From the NCBI GenBank assembly GCA_001914705.1, contig MNDB01000082.1:1-13575 (forward strand): a stretch of 13,575 nt of DNA, given 5' to 3'. Every line of letters starts with the position of its first letter. Position 1 is the first letter of the stretch. Shown here in pieces: positions 1-6,272 of this stretch. Made by a program: the position numbers and the translations under genes. The stretch is from Actinobacteria bacterium 13_2_20CM_68_14 (GTDB lineage Bacteria > Actinomycetota > Thermoleophilia > Gaiellales > Gaiellaceae). The notes under the pieces are model-generated. The model searched no databases, was not told the DNA's origin, and saw only the letters and a list, made by a program, of their open reading frames with translations.

Positions 1-445
1 CGCGCCGCGGAACGAATGCCCGCTTTGGCAGTTGCCCCAAGCGCACACACACGCTCGACTCTCGACTCGGGTCGGTGAGGCCTTGCCAGGGATCGGGGCC
101 CTCACGCGTCCTACGCAGAAGCGGCCATTACGTAGCGTTTCGGCGCCAATCGCACCGACACGATCGGCTCCATCCGGAACACCGGCTACGGTCGCTTCCG
201 GTGCATCCGTTCCGCCCGCGCCCGCGCACCCGGTCCCCGCGCTGTCGCCGCTTCGGACGCGGCCGCGGTTGTCACTTGCGCGGCACGTCGCGGGGCCCTA
301 TCCTCGTCAACTTCGCCAGACAGCGAGAACCCGCCCAGCGTTCTCGGCTCAGTCAAGTTCTCTCAGATCCTCGTGGCGTGATTCTTGCGGCCGTCACGGA
401 TCGAGGACGCCGCCCCTGGTTCTCAGACGGTCCTTGTTGCGCCGG
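1..445. other. Upstream region without a supported gene
   Basis: No gene is supported here. The reading frame of the sigma factor stays open across this stretch, but the peptide it would encode is rich in Pro, Arg, Ser and Ala with no domain, as expected from a chance open frame in GC-rich DNA. A TTGTCA at 269-274 and a TATCCT at 299-304 are 24 bases apart, too far for a standard promoter. The promoter of the downstream sigma gene is presumably in this stretch, but I cannot place it. Confidence 0.4.
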
Positions 446-1195
446 ATGAACGAGCCTGCCAAAGAACACCTCGCCTTCGTACGCCGGATCGCGCGCAGGA
501 TCAGCCTGCGCTCGAGAAAGAGCGGGGCTGTCGATTTCGATGACCTCGTTCAAGCTGGTACGGTCGGCCTGCTCGAGGCGGAGGAGCGGTTCGACCCGGA
601 CTATGGAGTCAGCTTTGCGGCGTTCGCGAGGAAGCGCGTTGTGGGCGCCATGTACGACGAGCTGCGCCGATCGGAGCGCCTCCCTAGCGCGGTCGTCGCC
701 TCGTTCGACGCTCCCACTTCCTCGGTTGACGAACGGCCACTCGCAGAGGTCATTGCCGACCCACGAGCGAGTGCGGAGACGAGTCTCGAAACGGACGAGT
801 TGCTTTCGAGCAATCGGAGGCTCACGCGCCGTCACCGATTCGTCCTCGTCCGCGCTGCCGCGGGTTACCGTCAGGTGGAGATCGCCAGCATGCTCGGGGT
901 CAGTCCCTCGCGGGTCGGACAGCTGCTCAAGGAGGCACGCTCGCCAGACGATTCGGTCGACGGGAAGTCGCTGAGCGAACGTGAATCCGAGGTGTTGGCG
1001 GCGACCGCCGAGGGGCTCACCGCGAAGGAAATCGCAAAGCGCCTCGTGATCGCACCTGCAACGGTGCAGGATCACCGGCGCAGCGTGACCGCGAAACTTG
1101 CGGCGCGAAACATCACACACGCAGTCGCAGTCGCCTACCAGGATGGATTGCTGCCCCTCTCGGCCGGCGCGCGAGTAAACGGCTCCGGTTCGTGA
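446..1195 (+). CDS. Sigma-70 family RNA polymerase sigma factor with C-terminal LuxR-type HTH
   Basis: A 249-residue protein predicted to direct RNA polymerase to a specific promoter set in the cytoplasm. Residues about 7-76 match sigma region 2, with the core-binding and -10 helices (DFDDLVQAGTVGLLEAEERF, then VSFAAFARKRVVGAMYDELR). Region 3 is short or absent. Residues about 119-165 match region 4, including a helix-turn-helix (YRQVEIASMLGVSPSRVGQL). Unusually, residues 175-236 add a second DNA-binding domain of the LuxR/GerE type (LSERESEVLAATAEGLTAKE, then IAKRL and ATVQDH). ATG at 446 is chosen because region 2 begins just after it and the longer open frame upstream has no domain; no strong ribosome site is visible, and an in-frame TTG at 434 is an alternative. 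The stop overlaps the next gene's GTG, so the two are probably translated together. Sigma identity is firm; the regulon is unknown. Confidence 0.88.
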   Translation: MNEPAKEHLAFVRRIARRISLRSRKSGAVDFDDLVQAGTVGLLEAEERFDPDYGVSFAAFARKRVVGAMYDELRRSERLPSAVVASFDAPTSSVDERPLAEVIADPRASAETSLETDELLSSNRRLTRRHRFVLVRAAAGYRQVEIASMLGVSPSRVGQLLKEARSPDDSVDGKSLSERESEVLAATAEGLTAKEIAKRLVIAPATVQDHRRSVTAKLAARNITHAVAVAYQDGLLPLSAGARVNGSGS

Positions 1196-2040
1196 ACTTT
1201 CAAGTTGCGTCGCATCAATCGGGCACCGGAACTGGAGCGATCCCGCCCCAGCGGCGCCACGACGCCGATGATCCGATCAGCCCCGAGCTCGCTCTGGTCG
1301 ACCCGGAACTGGCGCGCCGAGCGCGCGCGCGGCTGGATTCGTTCGATCAGCCTGCGCCCCGCGCTCCCGATGTCGACGCGGAGCCGAAATCCAGGGTCGC
1401 TCCACGAAGCGACACCAAAGCGACGAGCCGGCGCGGGCGAGTCGTGTTGGCTGCGCTTGCTGTGATGACTGGCCTAGCCGGGGCAGGCTTCACCGCCGCG
1501 AAGCTCACCGGGGAAAAGAGTCGTGTGTTCGCTCGAGGCAGCCTTCCGGGAGGGAGTGTGGTCGTGCGGCCGCAAGAGACGAGCGAGAGCACCGGAAAGG
1601 CGCTGCAACGAAAGCCGGCAAAGCGAGCCCACGCCGCGTCGGGCGCGGGCGCCGACCGGAGGCGGCGAGCTCGGCCGGGGGCAAGCAAGGCCAATCGGCC
1701 AGGCCTCCAACAGAAACGAAGCGCAAGCTCAGGCAACCCCGGCACGCCGCCCTCCAGCCCCCCACAGGTGGGCGGACCGACCACGCCAGTCTTTTCGTGG
1801 GTCGCCGTTCGAGGCGTGACTTACTACGACTTCGAGCTCTTCAGAGGGGCAAAGAGAGTTTTCACCGCCCGCCCCCGCCAACCGCGACTCACGCTGCCGT
1901 CAACGTGGACCTACGGGGGTCGCCACTTCAGCCGAGCGCCGGGCAGCTATCGCTGGCTCGTCAGGCCGGTCTTTCACGCGAATACGAAGACGCGATATGG
2001 GCCCGCCATTGTCAGCGCAAAACTCGTGTTGCACCGCTGA
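1192..2040 (+). CDS. Single-pass membrane protein coupled to the sigma factor, C-terminal beta-sandwich-like module
   Basis: A 282-residue protein of unknown function. Residues 1-83 are hydrophilic and probably cytoplasmic, with a PISPELALVDPELARRAR motif near 28-45. One membrane helix spans about 84-104. A long basic, Ser/Pro/Gly-rich linker (about 105-195) follows, then a C-terminal module of about 85 residues (FSWVAVRGVTYYDFELFRG, then LTLPSTWTY and PGSYRWLVRPVF) that reads like a fibronectin-type beta sandwich outside the membrane. The GTG start overlaps the sigma stop as GTGA, implying translational coupling. The layout (short cytoplasmic head, one helix, external domain) is that of a membrane anti-sigma factor or signal sensor, but no known anti-sigma domain is visible, so that role is inferred from context. 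I recall this C-terminal pattern from Thermoleophilia proteins. Confidence 0.75.
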   Translation: MNFQVASHQSGTGTGAIPPQRRHDADDPISPELALVDPELARRARARLDSFDQPAPRAPDVDAEPKSRVAPRSDTKATSRRGRVVLAALAVMTGLAGAGFTAAKLTGEKSRVFARGSLPGGSVVVRPQETSESTGKALQRKPAKRAHAASGAGADRRRRARPGASKANRPGLQQKRSASSGNPGTPPSSPPQVGGPTTPVFSWVAVRGVTYYDFELFRGAKRVFTARPRQPRLTLPSTWTYGGRHFSRAPGSYRWLVRPVFHANTKTRYGPAIVSAKLVLHR

Positions 2041-2220
2041 CGGGCGGCCACCTCCTCCGACTCGGCCAAGACCAAAAGCGACTTCCTCCAGGTAAACCTG
2101 GGCGCCGAAGAACACGCGTTTTCCGGACTAATTGGTCACCTAGCAACCGAGATCCCCCTTTTTGGGGATACGACCCGGCGCAGGTGGGCGCGATTGGATT
2201 GAGGTAAGAAAACCAAGGTT

Positions 2221-2268
2221 CTGCGGCCCCGCCCAGGTTGCTCTCCATAAAAGAGCAAGAACCCGCAG
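2221..2268 (+). other. Nested hairpin, possible leader RNA element
   Basis: An outer stem, CTGCGG with CCGCAG, encloses an inner stem GCTCT/AGAGC with a seven-base loop. The outer stem extends by one T-A pair (2220 with 2269). Two nested stems within 50 bases suggest a folded RNA or a protein-binding site. Its orientation relative to the downstream enzyme gene would fit a 5' leader. No family was recognised. Confidence 0.3.
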
Positions 2269-2350
2269 ATATGTCCTCAAACAACAACCGCCGCCGCCTG
2301 ATCGCCCGGACCGAGGGGGTTAACGCGCACCCAGCGTGCCACTCCCTTCT

Positions 2351-2390
2351 GGGGGCCTTCGAGCCCCCGCTGATCGCGATTGGATTCGCG
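2351..2390 (+). promoter_or_regulatory. Strong hairpin and adjacent palindrome before the enzyme gene
   Basis: GGGGGC and GCCCCC (2351-2356, 2363-2368) form a six-pair GC stem around a CTTCGA loop. Directly after it, CGCGA and TCGCG (2375-2379, 2386-2390) flank TTGGAT. The second element looks like an operator half-site pair and shares its left part with a copy 186 bases upstream. The absence of a T-run argues against a simple terminator. Function is inferred from position, 57 bases upstream of the start codon. Confidence 0.3.
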
Positions 2391-2446
2391 GATTACCGGC
2401 TTGGACTTCGGTTGGTACCCCGAAGTGCCCGCCAAAGGGGGGAAAC

Positions 2447-4489
2447 GTGAAACGCCTCGACCTGATCAGGCCTGTCCTGCCGGCAGCTTTGGTTGTCTGC
2501 ATCGTCGGCCTCTCGCTCGCAAGTTCTGATTCCGCCGCTGGGAAACGCCATTTGGGATCGACCTCGCGTAGCAGCTTTTTGCAGGCGAGCGCCAAGCCGA
2601 ATAGGCCCCAATGCCGGCCGCGCAAGTCGAGCTGCCCCGACACGACCCCCCCGACCACACCGACCGGTTTGGCCTTGACCGGGATAACGCAGACCGGCGC
2701 CTCGCTCACTTGGAACGCCGCCACCGACAACGTCGGAGTCACCGGCTACACGCTCTATCTGAACGGGACGAAGGTTGGTACCGCCGCGCAGACGAGCTAC
2801 AGCTTCTCGGGCCTGAGCTGCGGAACGAGCTACACGCTCGGGGTTGCTGCGTACGACGCCGCCGGCAACGTCTCGGCGACTGCGACAAGCCGCCCCACGA
2901 CGAGCGCGTGCTCTGACACGACGCGTCCGACTGTTCCCGGCAGTCTCAGCGTCACCGGCACAACCCAGACCGGCATCTCGCTCGCTTGGAGCGCCGCGAC
3001 CGACAACGTCGGCGTCACCGGCTACGCCCTCTACGTGAACGGGACGAAGGTCGGTACGACGACTCAGACGACCTACACCTTCTCAGCGCTGAGCTGCGGA
3101 ACGAGCTACACGCTCGGAGTCGCGGCCTACGACGGAGGCGGAAACCTCTCGTCGACTGCGAGCACGGTTGCTGCGGCCAGCGCCTGCCCGGACAAAACGG
3201 CCCCGACGGCGGCAGGAAGTCTCAGTGTCAAAGCCACGACCCAGAGCGGCATCTCGGTCGCTTGGAACCCCTCGACCGACAACATCGGTGTCACCGGCTA
3301 CGCCCTCTATCTGAACGGGACGAAGGTCGGCACGACCGCTCAGACGACCTACACGTTCCAGGGGCTGAGCTGCGGAACGACCTACACGCTTGGAGTCGCG
3401 GCCTACGACGCTGCCGGAAACCTTTCGTCGACGACGACCGTCACCGCCGCGACGTACACCTGCGTCGCCTCTGGTCCCTGCGGTAGCGCGGCCGCGTCGA
3501 CCCCGGCGACGCTTCAACACGTGGTCTGGATCTGGATGGAGAACGAGACGTACAGCAGCGTCATCGGGAACACGAGCGCGGCGCCCTACCTGAACCAGCT
3601 CGCAGGCCAGTGCGGGCTTGCCACCAACTACGCGGGGGTCGCCCATCCCTCGCTGCCGAACTACGTCGCCGCCACCTCCGGCTCGACCCAGGGGATCACC
3701 GACGACAACCCGCCCTCGAGTCACCCGCTCGGCGTCGCCAGCATCTTCGGCCAGGTTCAGAGCAAAAGCTACGAGGAGTCGATGCCCTCGAACTGCGCGC
3801 TGACGACCTCGGGCAACTACGCGGTCAAGCACAATCCGGAGGCCTATTACACGGCGATCCGAACGGACTGCAATGCGAACGACGTGCCGATGGGTTCAAC
3901 AAGCTCAGGCGCGTTCCTGAACGACCTGACGAACAACACTCTGCCCGCGTTCAGCTTCGTGACGCCGAACATGTGCAACGACATGCACGACTGCGGCATC
4001 GCGACAGGAGACGCGTGGCTGAAGTCGTGGGTGCCGAAGATCATCGCCAGCCCCGCCTACCAGGCCGGCCAGCTCGCCCTCTTCATCACCTGGGACGAGA
4101 ACGACGGCTCGGCCGGCAACAAGGTGCCGGCGATTGTCGCCAGCCCTTACACACCGGCTGGTACCACGTCGGCGACCAGCTTCACCCACTACTCGCTGCT
4201 GCGAACGACGGAGGAGCTGCTCGGGACGACCAACTACCTGGGCAGTGCGGCGAGCGCGACCTCGATGCGGAGTGCCTTCTTCTCCCGCCTCCTTCCACAC
4301 CTCCGCCGTCTCCGCCTCCGCCTTCGAACTCCCTGTTCGACGACGAGTTCAACGGTGCCGCAGGGACAACGCCGGATACGAGCAAGTGGCAGATCTACGG
4401 CGGCTCGCAGCCTCCTCGCTGGGGCCTGGAGTGCTTCGTCAACGATGCCAACCACATCGCCCAGGACGGGAACGGCAACCTCGTTCTGA
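2447..4489 (+). CDS. Secreted protein: three FN3 repeats plus phosphoesterase domain (5' part of a frameshifted gene)
   Basis: The GTG at 2447 is chosen over an ATG at 2336 because it follows a purine-rich ribosome site (AGGGGGG, 2435-2441) and begins a signal peptide: KR at the N-terminus, then a hydrophobic run (PVLPAALVVCIVGLSLASS). Three fibronectin III repeats of about 92 residues cover 65-339, each with GYxLYxNGTKVG and a Cys pair that could form a disulfide. Residues about 356-612 match the alkaline-phosphatase-superfamily phosphoesterase family (acid phosphatase and phospholipase C relatives): ENET at 365-368, HPSLPNY at 400-406, with Ser402 a possible nucleophile, and metal-binding-like WDENDG at 549-554. 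It probably cleaves phosphate esters outside the cell. After SMRSAFF (about 4282) the frame runs on for 69 residues of Arg-rich nonsense to a stop, while the true continuation lies one frame over. Confidence 0.85.
   Translation: MKRLDLIRPVLPAALVVCIVGLSLASSDSAAGKRHLGSTSRSSFLQASAKPNRPQCRPRKSSCPDTTPPTTPTGLALTGITQTGASLTWNAATDNVGVTGYTLYLNGTKVGTAAQTSYSFSGLSCGTSYTLGVAAYDAAGNVSATATSRPTTSACSDTTRPTVPGSLSVTGTTQTGISLAWSAATDNVGVTGYALYVNGTKVGTTTQTTYTFSALSCGTSYTLGVAAYDGGGNLSSTASTVAAASACPDKTAPTAAGSLSVKATTQSGISVAWNPSTDNIGVTGYALYLNGTKVGTTAQTTYTFQGLSCGTTYTLGVAAYDAAGNLSSTTTVTAATYTCVASGPCGSAAASTPATLQHVVWIWMENETYSSVIGNTSAAPYLNQLAGQCGLATNYAGVAHPSLPNYVAATSGSTQGITDDNPPSSHPLGVASIFGQVQSKSYEESMPSNCALTTSGNYAVKHNPEAYYTAIRTDCNANDVPMGSTSSGAFLNDLTNNTLPAFSFVTPNMCNDMHDCGIATGDAWLKSWVPKIIASPAYQAGQLALFITWDENDGSAGNKVPAIVASPYTPAGTTSATSFTHYSLLRTTEELLGTTNYLGSAASATSMRSAFFSRLLPHLRRLRLRLRTPCSTTSSTVPQGQRRIRASGRSTAARSLLAGAWSASSTMPTTSPRTGTATSF
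2639..3463 (+). repeat. Three tandem 276-base repeats encoding FN3 modules
   Basis: Units begin at 2639, 2915 and 3191, each at a GAC codon in the context Cys-(Pro/Ser)-Asp, giving a period of exactly 276 bases (92 codons); the last unit ends near 3463. Blocks such as the codons for NGTKVG, the CGTxYTLGVAAYD segment and TDNxGVTGY are nearly identical in DNA as well as protein. This indicates fairly recent duplication or ongoing gene conversion. FN3 modules commonly space catalytic domains or bind polysaccharide in secreted enzymes. Confidence 0.9.
4271..4290 (+). other. Frameshift junction between the phosphoesterase and GH16 parts
   Basis: The phosphoesterase frame reads S-A-F-F here and then loses sense. 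The frame one base earlier reads a clear proline-rich linker (PPPSTPPPSPPPPSN) leading straight into GH16. The change equals one missing base within the CTTCTTCT run (4276-4283). No standard -1 slippery heptamer is visible. It may be a true mutation, an assembly error or an unusual programmed shift. Confidence 0.75.
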
Positions 4490-5076
4490 CCGCGACCTAC
4501 AATCCCGGTGGTGTTCCCTGCACGAACGGGTCCGGCTTGTACGAGTCGGGCGGGATGCACACGGGGGCACTGGGGACGGCGTTCTTCAACTACCTGTTCG
4601 GCAAGGCCGAGGCGCGGATCAAGGTGCCGTGTCAGTCGGGAACGGGGATGTGGCCGGCCTGGTGGCAGAGCGGTTCGACCGCGAGCCTGCCCTGGCCAAA
4701 CGGCGGCGAGATCGACAATCTCGAAGTAGGGACGGATGGGGGCGCGGGGCTGAACGCGCAGCAGACGGTCCACGGCGCGACGACGGCAGGCGGCGCCTGG
4801 CAGCTCAACTATTCGAATGTCGCCTCTAGCCCTCTATGCAACGACTATCACGTCTACGGCGCTGACTTGCGACTGGGAAAGATCGACTTTCTGATCGACG
4901 GCAACGTCGTCCACACGGTCACGCCCGCGAACCTCTCCTCGGGTCAAATGTGGCCCTTCGACGCCAACCCCGAGCAGTTGATTCTCGATCTCCAGGTCGG
5001 CTCCCATGGCGGCACGGTTGACAACACGACACTGCCGCAGTCGATGCTCGTGGACTGGGTGCGGGTGTCGCCCTGA
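4285..5076 (+). CDS. Glycoside hydrolase family 16 domain (3' part of the frameshifted secreted enzyme)
   Basis: After a Pro/Ser linker, the sequence from about 4327 (NSLFDDEFNG) to the stop encodes a GH16 beta-jelly-roll catalytic domain of about 249 residues. The family signature EIDxxE is present as EIDNLE at 4708-4725, giving nucleophile Glu (4708-4710), Asp, and acid/base Glu (4723-4725). WPAWWQSGS and the C-terminal MLVDWVRVSP are also typical. GH16 enzymes cleave beta-1,3 or mixed beta-glucans and related galactans; substrate cannot be set here. In this frame no ATG, GTG or TTG lies between about 4195 and the domain start, and the first ATG falls well inside the domain (near 4555). It therefore has no start of its own and must have been translated as the tail of the upstream gene. 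The coordinate given is the first proline codon, not an initiation site. Confidence 0.85.
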   Translation, partial: PPPSTPPPSPPPPSNSLFDDEFNGAAGTTPDTSKWQIYGGSQPPRWGLECFVNDANHIAQDGNGNLVLTATYNPGGVPCTNGSGLYESGGMHTGALGTAFFNYLFGKAEARIKVPCQSGTGMWPAWWQSGSTASLPWPNGGEIDNLEVGTDGGAGLNAQQTVHGATTAGGAWQLNYSNVASSPLCNDYHVYGADLRLGKIDFLIDGNVVHTVTPANLSSGQMWPFDANPEQLILDLQVGSHGGTVDNTTLPQSMLVDWVRVSP

Positions 5077-5496
5077 TCTCCGCCGGGCGTTACGAGGCCG
5101 AGTTCGGGTTAACCGTCTGCTCCAGCGCGCCTCACTGCCACCAGGAGGCGATGGAGCAGGCGGCAGAGTTCTGGGCCGTCTACGAAAGGTCAACCGGAAC
5201 TTCTGCCCCGACGATCCGGCCGACTCGGTCCAGCAACGCGGGCTACCTCGACCACGGCCGACGCTCTTAGTTTCCAGGCCCGTCTGCCGTAGAGAGGGTC
5301 CGCTGTAAATCCGGGGCGCCTCGTAGCGATCGAAGAGTTCCGGGGCGTCTACCGATCACGCATTGGCCCATCCGTGCCGGCAGGTCGACCCCGGCTCGCG
5401 CGGTTCTACGGTCGAGCACCAGGTGCGGTGGCTCGCAGTCGGCGATCGCGTAGCCGGCATGCAGTCGGGCATCTACGGCCGACGCCAACGAAGCGA
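5077..5496. other. Intergenic or decayed stretch
   Basis: About 420 bases without a convincing gene. One + frame from about 5073 to a TAG at 5268-5270 reads plausibly (GLTVCSSAPHCHQEAMEQAA) but has no start codon and no family I recognise. A - frame over 5300-5450 also reads smoothly (AGYAIADCEPPHLVLDRR) without a match. Given the broken regulator next to it, this may be decayed coding DNA. Confidence 0.4.
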
Positions 5497-6264
5497 TCGT
5501 TAGAGGAGCTCGGGTTAGAGGAGCGGGCGGATCTCTCACGGGCAACGCTCGACGCGGTACGTGGGAACGAGGAATCGACGGAAGCGTTTGCGGCGAAGGC
5601 CGAAGCGGTCTTGGTGCATGTCGGCGGGGGGATGCTGGCGCTCGTTCAGCAAGCGCGTGGCATCGTCGACTTGGCCGGCGGACGCCATGCCCGACGTCTA
5701 CGGGCAGCTTCGGCGTGTCTTCGACCCGACCGATATCGCCTACCACCCGTTCATCCGCTGCTGGCAGTAAGGGAAGCGCGGGCTCTGGTCGTGGAGCTCG
5801 AGCGGGTAGCGGCCGACACCGGGTTTCCGTATCTGCAAGCGGCTCTCGCCTATTCGCGGCCTCTGCTCGCAGAGGACGACGCGCGCGCGGCTCTTTTCCT
5901 ACGGTGCTGGCTTCGCCGCCGTCGGCGAGTCGCCGATTCGCGTGTCCCGTTACGCGCCGCGCGCGAGGCATTCGATGCTCTCGGCGCCGGTCCCTGGGGA
6001 GAGCGCGCACGCCAGGAGCTCCGCGCCTCCGGCATCGCGAGCCGCCGTCGGATCCCGGAGACTCGAGATCAGCTGACGCCCCAGGAGCTCCAGATCGCCG
6101 GCTTGGCGGCCGAGGGTCTGTCCAACCGTGAAATCGGGCAGCAGCTCTACATCTCGCACAGGACGGTGGCGTACCACCTGCGCCGGATTTTCCCGAAACT
6201 CGGCGTCACCTCGCGTAGCCAGCTTCACGCGGCCGTGCTTGGCATGACCGAAGCGACGGGCTAG
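5374..6264 (+). pseudogene. LuxR-family transcriptional regulator, degenerate C-terminal remnant
   Basis: The end is an intact LuxR/GerE DNA-binding domain (from LTPQELQIAGLAAEGLSNRE through GQQLYISHRTVAYHLRRIF), preceded by helical-repeat sequence (VPLRAAREAFDALGAGPWGE) typical of the long LuxR regulators of Actinobacteria. Family-like sequence starts only near 5497. Around 5690 the sense switches one frame forward (DVYGQLRRVFDPTDIAYHPF, ending in TAA at 5768-5770). Near 5760-5775 it returns to the first frame (EARALVVELE), and about 15 residues expected between are missing. Near 5895 (LLAEDDARAALF, then WLRRRRRVADSR) roughly 20 more expected residues are absent. The N-terminal ATPase or sensor region is also missing. 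The open frame from GTG 5374 could still make a 296-residue protein with a working HTH, so residual function is possible; decay is the better reading. Expected lengths come from memory of the family. Confidence 0.7.
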
Positions 6265-6272
6265 GCGCCTAG
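6261..6272. other. Perfect 12-base palindrome holding two convergent stop codons
   Basis: CTAGGCGCCTAG is a perfect palindrome. Its left TAG (6262-6264) ends the + strand regulator remnant and its right half supplies the TAG (6269-6271, read on -) of the site-2 protease. There is no T-run, so evidence for a terminator is weak. Confidence 0.6.

Larger units (their letters stand above)
2041..2446. other. Structured intergenic region upstream of the secreted enzyme
   Basis: This 406-base gap has no supported gene but several perfect inverted repeats: CCAGG/CCTGG around TAAA (2088-2101); ATCCCC/GGGGAT (2152-2169); a nested pair in which CTGCGG (2221-2226) faces CCGCAG (2263-2268) and encloses GCTCT/AGAGC (2240-2256); GGGGGC/GCCCCC (2351-2368); and CGCGA/TCGCG (2375-2390). 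None is followed by a T-run. CGCGATTGGATT occurs twice, at 2189-2200 and 2375-2386. The region probably carries the promoter and 5' leader of the next gene. I could not match it to a known riboswitch class. Confidence 0.45.

Noticed and set aside
32..445. A 138-residue N-terminal extension of the sigma factor in the same open frame
   Set aside because: The extension is Pro/Arg/Ser-rich with no domain, and sigma region 2 begins right after the ATG at 446. GC-rich DNA often leaves frames open by chance.
2151..2170. A rho-independent terminator for the sigma-membrane protein operon (ATCCCC/GGGGAT hairpin)
   Set aside because: The T-run is in the loop rather than after the stem, so it does not have terminator form.
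2336..2446. An earlier ATG start for the FN3-phosphoesterase gene
   Set aside because: The GTG at 2447 has a purine-rich ribosome site and starts directly with a signal peptide; the extra 37 residues would bury it.
2041..2446. A cyclic-di-GMP, cyclic-di-AMP or other known riboswitch
   Set aside because: Hairpins are present, but I could not match the conserved core bases of any class I know.
3610..4284. The open frame from ATG 3610 as the start of an independent GH16 gene
   Set aside because: Over this stretch the other frame encodes the phosphoesterase with its motifs; the overlapping frame gives Arg/Gln-rich nonsense until the proline linker.
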